Virus record (IMG/VR): IMGVR_UViG_3300025162_000052
Location: 1-64,000 of that record
From: a virus
Length of the DNA: 64,000 nucleotides
Direction: 5' to 3' (one strand)
The position numbers and the translations under genes were made by a program. Below the pieces are notes generated by a model. It did no database searches, had not been told where the DNA came from, and saw only the letters and a list, made by a program, of their open reading frames with translations. Below, piece after piece: positions 32,394-40,492 of this stretch. Positions within the stretch are counted from its first letter, which is position 1, and every line of letters starts with the position of its first letter.

Positions 32394-33341
32394 ATGGATG
32401 AATTTTCAAGAATAAGTGATAATACAGCTAGAACTGCTGATGAACTTAAAAAGATAAATACAGATGGATTAATTATAACTGGAGTTACTATTACTGGTGG
32501 TAGTATGACTACTACTGAAGTTAATAGTGCTGATATAGAAAATGAGATAATCTCATTAAATGGTAAAATAGATAGTGTGATTAATGCAAGTGATAATAGT
32601 TTAAGTACACAATTATATATATTAAAAGATGGTACTAAAACGCCAGTACAATTAGATACTATTGCTCCTTATGCAAATGTTCCTATACCTGTTGTATTAA
32701 CTGATATTACAGGACAAGCTGTAGTAAATGTCAATATAACAGATTCTACATTAAATGTAGATAGTATTATAAAAGATAAAGATTTAAATGCCTTTAGTTC
32801 TACTTCTAATATAGCAGGACAACGTGGATTAGATGTTGAAGTTAAAAATGCTAGTGGTATTAATGCTGTTAATATACAAGATGGTGGTAATACTATTACA
32901 GTTGATGGTAGTGTTAGTGTATCTAATATGATTAATGTATCAAATTTAGCTACATCTGCTAAACAACTTGCAGATAATCATAATGTAAAAGTTAATAGTA
33001 GTACAGAAGCTATTACATCAACATCTGGAGCAATAGATGTTAATTTAAAGTCTTCATCTGGAAATATTCCTACAACTATTACTCATATTTCAAACACAAG
33101 TATTAGTAATGTTACTGCTACACAAATAAGTAATGCGTCTAATTCTTGTAAAAAAGTTATAGTAACAGCTTTAGAAACAAATACAAGTTGGATTAGAATA
33201 GGTGGTAGTACATTAACAACGACTAGCGGAATTCTATTATATCCTACAGATAGTATAGAATTAACTATATCTAATACTAATCTACTTTATGCTCTAGCTG
33301 GAGTTAATGGAGAAGATATAACAGTAACATATTTCAATTAG
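32394..33341 (+). CDS. Fibre protein with beta-helix-like repeats, 315 aa
   Basis: After a short helical start (EFSRISDNTARTADELKKIN), the centre is regular beta repeat sequence (AVVNVNITDSTLNVDSIIKD, TITVDGSVSVSNMINVSNLA). The C-terminal 70 residues (KKVIVTALETNTSWIRIGGS ... EDITVTYFN) look like a compact beta-barrel tip domain. It stops with TAG at 33339-33341, inside the Shine-Dalgarno of the next gene. Confidence 0.78.
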   Translation: MDEFSRISDNTARTADELKKINTDGLIITGVTITGGSMTTTEVNSADIENEIISLNGKIDSVINASDNSLSTQLYILKDGTKTPVQLDTIAPYANVPIPVVLTDITGQAVVNVNITDSTLNVDSIIKDKDLNAFSSTSNIAGQRGLDVEVKNASGINAVNIQDGGNTITVDGSVSVSNMINVSNLATSAKQLADNHNVKVNSSTEAITSTSGAIDVNLKSSSGNIPTTITHISNTSISNVTATQISNASNSCKKVIVTALETNTSWIRIGGSTLTTTSGILLYPTDSIELTISNTNLLYALAGVNGEDITVTYFN

Positions 33342-33346
33342 GAGGT
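33340..33346 (+). promoter_or_regulatory. Strong Shine-Dalgarno site, unusual for this genome
   Basis: AGGAGGT lies 4 nt before the ATG at 33351 and overlaps the TAG stop of the preceding gene. Almost no other start in the window has a Shine-Dalgarno sequence, as expected of Bacteroidetes-type translation. This suggests the following genes came from a different source or use enhanced initiation. Confidence 0.8.
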
Positions 33347-33350
33347 AACT

Positions 33351-34577
33351 ATGAGTAGATTTTTTCCGAGTGGTAATTCACTTATTCCTAAAGTAAGTAC
33401 TTGGAAAGTTAGAATTCCAAGTATTTTAAGTAAATGGTTAATGACAGATAGTAATGGTGATCCTATTGCTGCTACATTAACAAGTGGTACTGTATTAATT
33501 GGTAATGTGTCTAATGCCCCAACTGAAATTTTAACACAGGTATCTAATTATACAATTGGAGATTTTACAAGCACATATCTACCATTTGCGACTGAAAGTA
33601 ATTGGCAAGGTAAAATATATGTTGGAACTGTAATAGCCGGTACAAGTGGAGACATACATTTTGGCACATTTCAAAATGGTACAACTGGATTTGTTGTATA
33701 TACCGGAAGTTCTTGGATAAGATATTTTGCATTTGAATTTATAGATTCTGGCGGAACACTTGGTGGACTTATTAGATCCGCGTTGGTTACAACTGCAAAT
33801 TGGTCAAGTAGTGGCGATTATACGATTACTAATGCTGGGTATGGTGATGTAGGAATGTCTTTCGAAGAAGGTGACTATTATTATTTATGTACATCAAATA
33901 CAGCTTCAAATGTTCATAAATGGATAAGATTAAGAAAATCAATTGGCGCAGAAGTAATTATATCTGATGTAACATATATACCTTATTATACAAGTCAAAT
34001 AGTTACTAATGGTTCAACTTTTACTATACCTGCTAAATTTAAAATAAAAAGCATTATTAGTGAAACTCAAAATACTACTGGAGGAAATATACAAGCTGGT
34101 AGTACTGCAACCGCTGAAGTATCTCAATTATTTATAACAGGAGGTAGTGATTCTGACGGTGGAACGTTAAACATTGTTTTAAATGGTGTAACTTTTCCGA
34201 TATATGTTGCAGGAAGCCAATCAACAACAAGTGTTGCAAGTACTATAAGAATTAGTGGTTTCACTGGGTATGTGACAGGTGGCTCAGGAACAACAATAAC
34301 ATTTACTTCAATTTATTTTAGAAGTGAAACTGATGCTACATTTGCAGATGTTAATAGTGGAGTAACAGCTACTATGACAACAACAATTCAGGGCGTTGAT
34401 GCTGGAAGTGATATAATTGCTGCTTATAATGTTGGTACTGTTGCTAATGTATATCATGATTTAACATATATACAATTAGACTCAATGATAAGTACAGCAG
34501 CAAAAACAGTATATTTTTATGTGAGCACCACAACAAGTATAAAATTACATATTATTCTACAAAAGATAATATCTTAA
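33351..34577 (+). CDS. Receptor-binding/fibre beta protein, 408 aa
   Basis: Beta-rich protein with WKVRIPSILSKWLMTDSNGD near the start, then long Gly/Thr/Ser-rich strands (VVYTGSSWIRYFAFEFIDSG, GGTLNIVLNGVTFPIYVAGS). Codon use shifts here toward GCG, GGC, TCC and CGG-type codons compared with upstream genes. It opens a block (33351-36369) that looks like an exchangeable receptor-binding module. Confidence 0.75.
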   Translation: MSRFFPSGNSLIPKVSTWKVRIPSILSKWLMTDSNGDPIAATLTSGTVLIGNVSNAPTEILTQVSNYTIGDFTSTYLPFATESNWQGKIYVGTVIAGTSGDIHFGTFQNGTTGFVVYTGSSWIRYFAFEFIDSGGTLGGLIRSALVTTANWSSSGDYTITNAGYGDVGMSFEEGDYYYLCTSNTASNVHKWIRLRKSIGAEVIISDVTYIPYYTSQIVTNGSTFTIPAKFKIKSIISETQNTTGGNIQAGSTATAEVSQLFITGGSDSDGGTLNIVLNGVTFPIYVAGSQSTTSVASTIRISGFTGYVTGGSGTTITFTSIYFRSETDATFADVNSGVTATMTTTIQGVDAGSDIIAAYNVGTVANVYHDLTYIQLDSMISTAAKTVYFYVSTTTSIKLHIILQKIIS

Positions 34578-34581
34578 AAAT

Positions 34582-35226
34582 ATGTTAAAATCAATTAAGC
34601 AAGCAACTGGAGAACAATTTATAGATGGTTCAGGTAAACAGATATTATCAAGACCTGTTGCAGAACTTGTATATAAGAATGGTCTTATATATGACTACGA
34701 CACTGATAATATACAGAATGTTGGCGGTTATTGTAAAACTATGTACAACTATACAACTGGTGGATTGGGAGATTTAGTTCAAAATACGGTTGCATCTCAA
34801 CCTTTAATTGTTCCTAATTTTATTGGTAGTAAAAAAGCGTTATTAGGAGGTAGTTTTTCAACAACTATTAATCTTAGTGCTTATACAGTTTTTATGGTAA
34901 TTAACACTGGAAGTAATGCTTTTGCAGGACTCACTATAAATGGAGCTAATGTATTTGGAACTCCTTACGGCAATTATTCTGGAGGAAGTTCTGCAACATA
35001 TTATAGAAATAATCTTTATGTTGCAAGTGGAAATTTATCAGCTTCTCAAAATGTTGTCTTATGTGTATATTGCACATGGTCTAAAAATTTTAATGTTACT
35101 TATAATGGCGGAACGTCTATGTATTTAATGGCTATTAAGATTTATAATAGATATGTCAACGCTTATGAACGTAGGGATATAAATACAGCTCTTGGTAGTG
35201 CTTTTTCAATTGCGATGGAGGCTTAA
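34582..35226 (+). CDS. LamG/ConA-like receptor-binding protein, copy 1 (214 aa)
   Basis: After a 30-residue leader, the domain follows a LamG/concanavalin-like beta-sandwich order: LIYDYDTDNIQNVGGYCKTM, a GGSFSTTINLSAYTVFMVIN strand pair, YYRNNLYVASG, and the C-terminal YLMAIKIYNRYVNAYERRDI typical of this fold. It is paralogous to the next gene. Its last codons (ATGGAGGCTTAA) supply a GGAGG Shine-Dalgarno for the copy-2 start. Confidence 0.8.
   Translation: MLKSIKQATGEQFIDGSGKQILSRPVAELVYKNGLIYDYDTDNIQNVGGYCKTMYNYTTGGLGDLVQNTVASQPLIVPNFIGSKKALLGGSFSTTINLSAYTVFMVINTGSNAFAGLTINGANVFGTPYGNYSGGSSATYYRNNLYVASGNLSASQNVVLCVYCTWSKNFNVTYNGGTSMYLMAIKIYNRYVNAYERRDINTALGSAFSIAMEA
35217..35221 (+). promoter_or_regulatory. 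Shine-Dalgarno within the end of copy 1
   Basis: GGAGG 8 nt before the ATG at 35230, made by the final Met-Glu-Ala-stop codons of the upstream gene. Second of the few true Shine-Dalgarno sites in the window. Confidence 0.6.
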
Positions 35227-35229
35227 TAT

Positions 35230-35880
35230 ATGACAAAGATATTAAAAACAAGTACACCAGCAATAATTTTAAATAATAGTGGTGACAAGATATTTACAAC
35301 ACGAGATATAAGTACTAATCCTATTACTTCAGGTCTTATTTACGATATGACTGCTGAAAGTATTGAGAATGTTAGTAGCCATTGTAGGACTATGTATAAT
35401 CAAACAGGTGGCACTAATTGGGTGCAGACAACCGTTGGTAATCAACCTTTAGTGGTTAATAATTACTTGAATGGCAAAGTTGCATTACAAGGTGGTAGTT
35501 TTGAAACTACAATGGTATTTGGTCTTTATACTATATTTATGGTTATTGGAACTTCAACAAGTGGTAATTGTTATCTAACTATAAATGGACTTACTAATTA
35601 TATTGGGTATCCAAAGGGGTTTGTATATGGTAGTGAAAATCAAGTTTATTACAGAAATAACAAAATTATTGCTGCTGGTACAGTTTTACCAAATTCAACT
35701 AATCTTATCGTATGTGTAAACTTACCCTATGCAGTTAGCAATAATTGGACTTTTTCAAATTTAGCAAACACACATAAAATGATGGCTGTAAAGATATATA
35801 ATAGAACTCTTACACCTTTTGAACGCTCTCAAGTTAATTATGGACTTGGAAGTATTTATAATATTTCAATGGAAGCTTAA
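35230..35880 (+). CDS. LamG/ConA-like receptor-binding protein, copy 2 (216 aa)
   Basis: Same order of elements as copy 1: LIYDMTAESIENVSSHCRTM, QPLVVNNYLNGKVALQGGSF, LYTIFMVIG, YYRNNKIIAAG, KMMAVKIYNRTLTPFERSQV, and both end with the residues MEA. The two have clearly diverged, suggesting selection for different ligands. LamG-like domains bind glycans, so these are good candidates for surface polysaccharide recognition. Confidence 0.8.
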   Translation: MTKILKTSTPAIILNNSGDKIFTTRDISTNPITSGLIYDMTAESIENVSSHCRTMYNQTGGTNWVQTTVGNQPLVVNNYLNGKVALQGGSFETTMVFGLYTIFMVIGTSTSGNCYLTINGLTNYIGYPKGFVYGSENQVYYRNNKIIAAGTVLPNSTNLIVCVNLPYAVSNNWTFSNLANTHKMMAVKIYNRTLTPFERSQVNYGLGSIYNISMEA

Positions 35881-35892
35881 AAAATAAACATT

Positions 35893-36369
35893 ATGTATAA
35901 ACAATATAATAATTTTGAACAATATTATAATGATCTTGCATATTTAGATCAAAAGTGTATTGAAAAAAATATAGGTGATAAATACCAAGATATAATTAAA
36001 CATCCAATACAAGATGTTTGGTATATTAGTTTTTGTAGGATAAATGAATTTGAAGATGACTATATTAATCAAGAATGGTTAAGTACTGATATAATATCAG
36101 ACTTACCAAGTGATTTTTATTGGTTTGATTCCAATCGTAATTATAGACTTGTTTGTGCGACTTCACTTGTTTTAAGTGAAATTGTAAAAAAGTCTGAAAT
36201 AGGTAATTTATTATATACATTAATAGATGATTTCAAAGCCCAAATACAAACAATAGGTGAAAATACTTATATATATTTAGCGACTTTGGATGATTACAAA
36301 GGAATAAGTATTGATTATTTATTAAGTACTTATCCAGATATATTTTTAAGAACTGAACAAAAACAATAG
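35893..36369 (+). CDS. Hypothetical protein after LamG pair, 158 aa
   Basis: Helical and acidic, rich in Tyr, Asp and Ile (NNFEQYYNDLAYLDQKCIEK, DYKGISIDYLLSTYPDIFLR), unlike its beta-rich neighbours. It ends with TAG. A protein of this type next to receptor-binding genes might be a fibre-assembly chaperone; this is inference from position and lack of virion-like composition. Confidence 0.7.
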   Translation: MYKQYNNFEQYYNDLAYLDQKCIEKNIGDKYQDIIKHPIQDVWYISFCRINEFEDDYINQEWLSTDIISDLPSDFYWFDSNRNYRLVCATSLVLSEIVKKSEIGNLLYTLIDDFKAQIQTIGENTYIYLATLDDYKGISIDYLLSTYPDIFLRTEQKQ

Positions 36370-36372
36370 ACT

Positions 36373-36723
36373 ATGGTATTATCACAAGAAATTTTCAACA
36401 AAATAAATCCTATTTATAGTAGTAATACAACTATATTATTAACAGATAGCAATGAAAGTGAAGGAGTAGGGAGTTATATAGATATTACTACATCTAAATC
36501 TGGTATAGGAATTTTAATATTTGGCAATGGAGTAGGATATGCTATATTTATGTTTTCTACTGATGGTATAGTAACATTTATTATTAACAGTGCCAATGTT
36601 TTTTCTACTATACAAACAAATACTAATCATGTAATAATAAAGGATAATGGGTCAAATGTTAGAATTACGAATGAATTAGGGTCAACTATTGCATTTACAT
36701 TAATAATTAATTATACTAATTGA
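36373..36723 (+). CDS. Small beta protein, 116 aa, fibre-tip candidate
   Basis: Continuous beta strands (VGSYIDITTSKSGIGILIFG, TNELGSTIAFTLIINYTN) without charged helices, in the manner of a fibre knob. It lies 3 nt after the amber stop of the previous gene and returns to the general codon use of the fibre region. Confidence 0.68.
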   Translation: MVLSQEIFNKINPIYSSNTTILLTDSNESEGVGSYIDITTSKSGIGILIFGNGVGYAIFMFSTDGIVTFIINSANVFSTIQTNTNHVIIKDNGSNVRITNELGSTIAFTLIINYTN

Positions 36724-36724
36724 T

Positions 36725-37279
36725 ATGATAGGACAACGATTTTCACAAGCTTATACAGATGTGCACGTAGAAGTAACAAGTGCAACAAGTGGAGGGACTG
36801 CGTGGGTATATGAAACTATAAGTGGTACACCATTTTTATGTGGAAAATTACTTAATAATAGTACTGATATGTTTCAATTTAAAGCTGAAATGCCACATAC
36901 TAGAAACATAGGAAGTGTATTAGCTGATATACATTATCATTATATTATAGATGCTAATGCAACAGGAGCAGATCAAACTGTTATTTGGGATATAAGTTAT
37001 TGTTGGTTAAAAGCAGGAGATGTAATGCCTGCAACTGCAAGTTGGACAGTTATACCAACAATAACACAAGTATTAACTGGTACACCAGTTGCAAGAACTT
37101 ATGGGTTATACCAATTTTCAGTTAATTTACCATGTCCTGTTGGAGAAACTTATGGGTCAATGTTATTTGTTCAAGCAATTCGTGGGAATGGAACATATAC
37201 TGGAAAAATAGCAATTATTGATGCTGGTGCACATTGTGCAATGGATAGAAATGGAAGTATTAATGTAACAACAGATTAA
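36725..37279 (+). CDS. Virion beta protein, 184 aa
   Basis: Begins MIGQRFSQAYTDVHVEVTSA and contains DIHYHYIIDANATGADQTVI and WTVIPTITQVLTGTPVARTY, a pattern seen in phage tail or decoration proteins of jelly-roll type. His-rich HYHY could bind metal. No enzymatic motif. It is the last fibre-region gene before the membrane-anchored pair. Confidence 0.72.
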   Translation: MIGQRFSQAYTDVHVEVTSATSGGTAWVYETISGTPFLCGKLLNNSTDMFQFKAEMPHTRNIGSVLADIHYHYIIDANATGADQTVIWDISYCWLKAGDVMPATASWTVIPTITQVLTGTPVARTYGLYQFSVNLPCPVGETYGSMLFVQAIRGNGTYTGKIAIIDAGAHCAMDRNGSINVTTD

Positions 37280-37286
37280 CTAATTT

Positions 37287-38198
37287 ATGTACAGTACTTC
37301 TGATATAATATTTCACATAATTACAATGATTAGTTTTATAGTTATAATAATAATGTTCCTGTATCTTACAGTTAAACTGAGTAAAGTTGAATATATAATT
37401 AAGAATAGACTATTAAATAATACATACAAAGATTTATTAGAAGTAATGTACAAAAGGATGAGAGATATAGGTACAGGAACATTAGCTGAGTCTATATTAA
37501 TAGATTATATTAAATATAAAGTCAATAATATATATAATGGGTATAAACAAATTAAATTAAATGGATTTAAATTACTTAAAGACCCGCAATTTGTTAGAAC
37601 ATTCCTTAGTGATGGTAGAATGTTATTAGAACAAAAATATGACAAATTTCCAGAAGAGTTTTTAAATAAAATTAATAGTATTAATCAAACTAACTTTAAT
37701 GAATTTGTTAATGTACTAGAAGGAGAGGTACTAGATGATAAAATTACTAGGAAATTTGAATTTTTAGAGTTATTGAAAACACATACTATAGGGGTTACAG
37801 ATAAAAATATATATTCTATTGTTAAGTTATTTAATGATACAAAACATTTAATAGAAGATGATAATTTTTTAGTAATGTACCCTGAGTTTAAAAATAAAGT
37901 GGTTTTAAAAGAAAATATAAAGACAGAATATATTAGATATAAAGATATAGCTCAATTAGATATATCTCAAATTAAAGGAATGATTGGTACAGGAAAAAGT
38001 GAATTAATAGAAGAAGCTATACATTTACTAAATATGTTTGTTAAATTAAAAAATAATAATCAGTTGAGTAATGTATTATATGTACTATCGTCAAGGTTTA
38101 ATGAATGGTATAGGAAATCTTTAACTGGTGTTAATAATGATGAAGAAATTATTAATATTAAAACATCTATATTAGAAATAATCGACAAATTAAAATGA
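37287..38198 (+). CDS. Membrane protein with C-terminal EAD-like (death-fold) domain, 303 aa
   Basis: One N-terminal transmembrane segment (residues about 7-30, IIFHIITMISFIVIIIMFLY) is followed by a helical middle. The final 80 residues (224-303) read like an effector-associated domain: ISQIKGMIGTG, a helix with AIHLLNMFV, then VLYVLSSRFNEWYRKSLTGV and a last helix ending EIIDKLK. EADs are adaptor domains of bacterial conflict systems that link sensors to effectors. The neighbour 38195-38575 ends the same way. A P-loop-like GMIGTGKS is present but is probably fortuitous. Confidence 0.6.
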   Translation: MYSTSDIIFHIITMISFIVIIIMFLYLTVKLSKVEYIIKNRLLNNTYKDLLEVMYKRMRDIGTGTLAESILIDYIKYKVNNIYNGYKQIKLNGFKLLKDPQFVRTFLSDGRMLLEQKYDKFPEEFLNKINSINQTNFNEFVNVLEGEVLDDKITRKFEFLELLKTHTIGVTDKNIYSIVKLFNDTKHLIEDDNFLVMYPEFKNKVVLKENIKTEYIRYKDIAQLDISQIKGMIGTGKSELIEEAIHLLNMFVKLKNNNQLSNVLYVLSSRFNEWYRKSLTGVNNDEEIINIKTSILEIIDKLK

Positions 38199-38575
38199 GT
38201 ACAATGATAATTATACAATTTGTAATAAAGTTTTGGGGAACAATTGTAAAAATACTTCTCTGGATAAAAAGTAAATTTATTAAAAATAAAACTATGGATG
38301 AGATAGTAAAATTTGTTAATACTGTAGATAATGATAATAAAGTATTAAACAAACAAAATATAAAAAATCTTATAACTTATGGAGAAATTGGCACAATGGA
38401 TGCCATTAACGAATTATTAAGTTTAGTAAAAGATGAACAAATATTGAATATTTTATATACAATGAAAGGGGAATTAAATACATTAACATTACGAAAGTTG
38501 TCTGGAGCTACACAAGCAGTAGAACAAATTAATGATTTACGTTTAAGACTATCATCACTAATTGATAAATTATAA
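38195..38575 (+). CDS. Small membrane-associated EAD-like protein, 126 aa
   Basis: An amphipathic or short membrane N-terminus (IIIQFVIKFWGTIVKILLWI) precedes a charged linker, and residues 52-126 repeat the C-terminal domain of the preceding protein: NIKNLITYGEIGTMDAINEL, ILNILYTMKGELNTLTLRKL and a final helix ending LSSLIDKL. Start overlaps the previous stop by 4 nt. The pair could interact through EAD-EAD contacts, with each other or with host effectors. Confidence 0.58.
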   Translation: MSTMIIIQFVIKFWGTIVKILLWIKSKFIKNKTMDEIVKFVNTVDNDNKVLNKQNIKNLITYGEIGTMDAINELLSLVKDEQILNILYTMKGELNTLTLRKLSGATQAVEQINDLRLRLSSLIDKL

Positions 38576-39267
38576 TGCGAACAATATCATCTTATTTAGA
38601 TGAGTTAAGAGTCGAAATTGGTAGATTAGATAAGGTTGACTTAAAGTTTTTAGACAATAGAATGTTATATCAACTGATAAATAATCAAAGGAATATATTC
38701 TTAAAGAATGAATATAATAAAGGAAGATCTGTTGAAGATAATACTAAACAGATAATTAATGGAATAGAGTTGGAAGTAGTAAGTACTTCCACATTCTTTC
38801 CAGTTAAAGCGGATACTAGAATATTAAAAAGTAAACAACTTATTCCTTTACCAATAGAACTTACACACTCATTAATGATTACTAATATACGTAATAGTAG
38901 TATGATTAGTATACCATATAATTACGTACATCGAGATAGGTTTATTTATGCAGGTAATGGAAAATTTAATACCAAAGATATATATGTTACCTTATATGAT
39001 AAACACTTATATATTAAACTTAGAAAGGATAATCCTAAAATAGCAATGTTAACTCATATTTCTATAGAAGAAGTTGCTGAAAATCCTGTTGAAGTTTATA
39101 TGATGGGTAATACAGGAACACGAATGGATTATGATCCTTTTGATGAAGTTTATCCTATAGGCGAAGCTATGTGGACATATATAAAGGGATATATATTACA
39201 AGTAGATAGTCTTTCAATGACTAATATAAAATCAGCAGGTACAACTGCAAATTCAGACTTACAATAA
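38575..39267 (+). CDS. Tail/neck ring protein candidate, 230 aa
   Basis: N-terminal helix (SSYLDELRVEIGRLDKVDLK) followed by FLDNRMLYQLINNQRNIFLK, then beta strands (MITNIRNSSMISIPYNYVHR) and a C-terminal segment YDPFDEVYPIGEAMWTYIKG. Proteins of this type lie just before the tail ring genes of crAss-like phages. Overlaps both neighbours by one base. Confidence 0.75.
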   Translation: MRTISSYLDELRVEIGRLDKVDLKFLDNRMLYQLINNQRNIFLKNEYNKGRSVEDNTKQIINGIELEVVSTSTFFPVKADTRILKSKQLIPLPIELTHSLMITNIRNSSMISIPYNYVHRDRFIYAGNGKFNTKDIYVTLYDKHLYIKLRKDNPKIAMLTHISIEEVAENPVEVYMMGNTGTRMDYDPFDEVYPIGEAMWTYIKGYILQVDSLSMTNIKSAGTTANSDLQ

Positions 39268-39770
39268 TGAGTAACGTACCAGCTAAAACAAATCTTATAG
39301 AATGTTATAATAAGTATAATACTATGAGTAGTAACCCTATAGATAAACAATTATATTTTAAAATAGTAAAAGACTTTAATGAACGAATCATTAATAAGAT
39401 AGTAGAAGGTGGGTATGAGTTTATAATGCCATACAATTTAGGTAGTGTATTCATAAAGAAAAGAAAGATAGAATTTAAATTTGATGAGAATGGTAATTTT
39501 TTAAGTAAGTTCACTAAAGCAGGAGTTAATTGGAAAGCTACTAAAGATTTATGGATACTAGATAACAATGCTAAAGAAAATAAAACTTTAGTATGGAATG
39601 ATAATAGTCATACTGATGGGTTCAAATATAGATTTTTTTGGGATAGAGGAAAAACAGGTAACGGAATTAAAAATATTCTAAGTTATAAATTTATGGCTAA
39701 TCGTGTACATGGTAAACGCAACTTAGCTAAAGTATTAAAACAAGGTACTAACATTAGTTATTATTTATGA
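39267..39770 (+). CDS. Tail ring protein with IHF-like fold, 167 aa
   Basis: Contains YFKIVKDFNERIINKIVEGG followed by PYNLGSVFIKKRKIEF, which follows the HU/IHF order of two helices and a GxGxF-like beta strand with basic residues. Virion structure work on crAss-like phages placed IHF-like folds in tail ring proteins, and earlier sequence work named such genes IHF subunits. A structural rather than chromatin role is therefore likely. The C-terminus (YKFMANRVHGKRNLAKVLKQ) is basic. Confidence 0.78.
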   Translation: MSNVPAKTNLIECYNKYNTMSSNPIDKQLYFKIVKDFNERIINKIVEGGYEFIMPYNLGSVFIKKRKIEFKFDENGNFLSKFTKAGVNWKATKDLWILDNNAKENKTLVWNDNSHTDGFKYRFFWDRGKTGNGIKNILSYKFMANRVHGKRNLAKVLKQGTNISYYL

Positions 39771-40492
39771 TAGGCAATTATGTTTCTTTATTCGATATTA
39801 TAGAAAGAGTACAGAGGTTATTACCTACATTTGTACAGATAAATATTTCAGATGCTAAAGAATGGACTTATGAAGCAATAAGAACAATAGGTGGAAGATA
39901 CACTAATATTCCAGAAGTATTGGAATTAACTGTTGAAAATGGTAGATGTAAAGTACCATCGTATGTAGAAGCTGTTAGAGGGGTATCGTGTAATAATATT
40001 CCATTAACTTATACTCCCATACTTAATCCTGCATTAATGTATCAATATACAATAGTACAAGGTTATATTTATTCAGATATTCAAAGTGGTACAATATTAG
40101 TATATATTTCAATATTTCCAATGGATAATGATGGTAATCCATTAATACCAGACTTAGGGTATTATGTAAAAGCAGTTACTCATTATATTGCAGAAAGATT
40201 AGCTTTTAAATTATATTTAGAAGATAAACTCACAGAACGTAAATATAATTTATTACAACAAGAATGGATATTCTATTGTGGTAGTGCTAAAGCTTCTAGT
40301 TTAATGCTTAGTGAAAGTGAAGAAGCGGACTTTACTAATCATACTATGAGAGTAATCCCTAAAATGCATAGAGGAATACAAGTAGTTAAAACTACTAGAA
40401 ATATACCGAAGACTGATATGAGTAATTTAAATGATTTAATAGTAACACAACAACCAGTAGGATATGGACTCCCTTCAACAAACAACGATTAA
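39767..40492 (+). CDS. Tail tubular/ring protein (P22 gp4-like)
   Basis: 241 aa. Starts with a helical segment (SLFDIIERVQRLLPTFVQIN), then DAKEWTYEAIRTIGGRYTNI and strands VLELTVENGRCKVPSYVEAV. A late helix YVKAVTHYIAERLAFKLYLE followed by KYNLLQQEWIFYCGSAKASS is typical of gp4-like neck proteins that dock below the portal. Located directly before the 1458-aa tail protein, as in other crAss-like phages. Confidence 0.82.
   Translation: MIGNYVSLFDIIERVQRLLPTFVQINISDAKEWTYEAIRTIGGRYTNIPEVLELTVENGRCKVPSYVEAVRGVSCNNIPLTYTPILNPALMYQYTIVQGYIYSDIQSGTILVYISIFPMDNDGNPLIPDLGYYVKAVTHYIAERLAFKLYLEDKLTERKYNLLQQEWIFYCGSAKASSLMLSESEEADFTNHTMRVIPKMHRGIQVVKTTRNIPKTDMSNLNDLIVTQQPVGYGLPSTNND

Noticed and set aside
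38000-38030. P-loop (GMIGTGKS) in the 303-aa membrane protein suggesting an NTPase
   Set aside because: It lies about 65 residues from the C-terminus with no room for Walker B or the rest of a P-loop domain, and it falls inside the segment that aligns with the EAD-like domain of the next protein, which lacks it.
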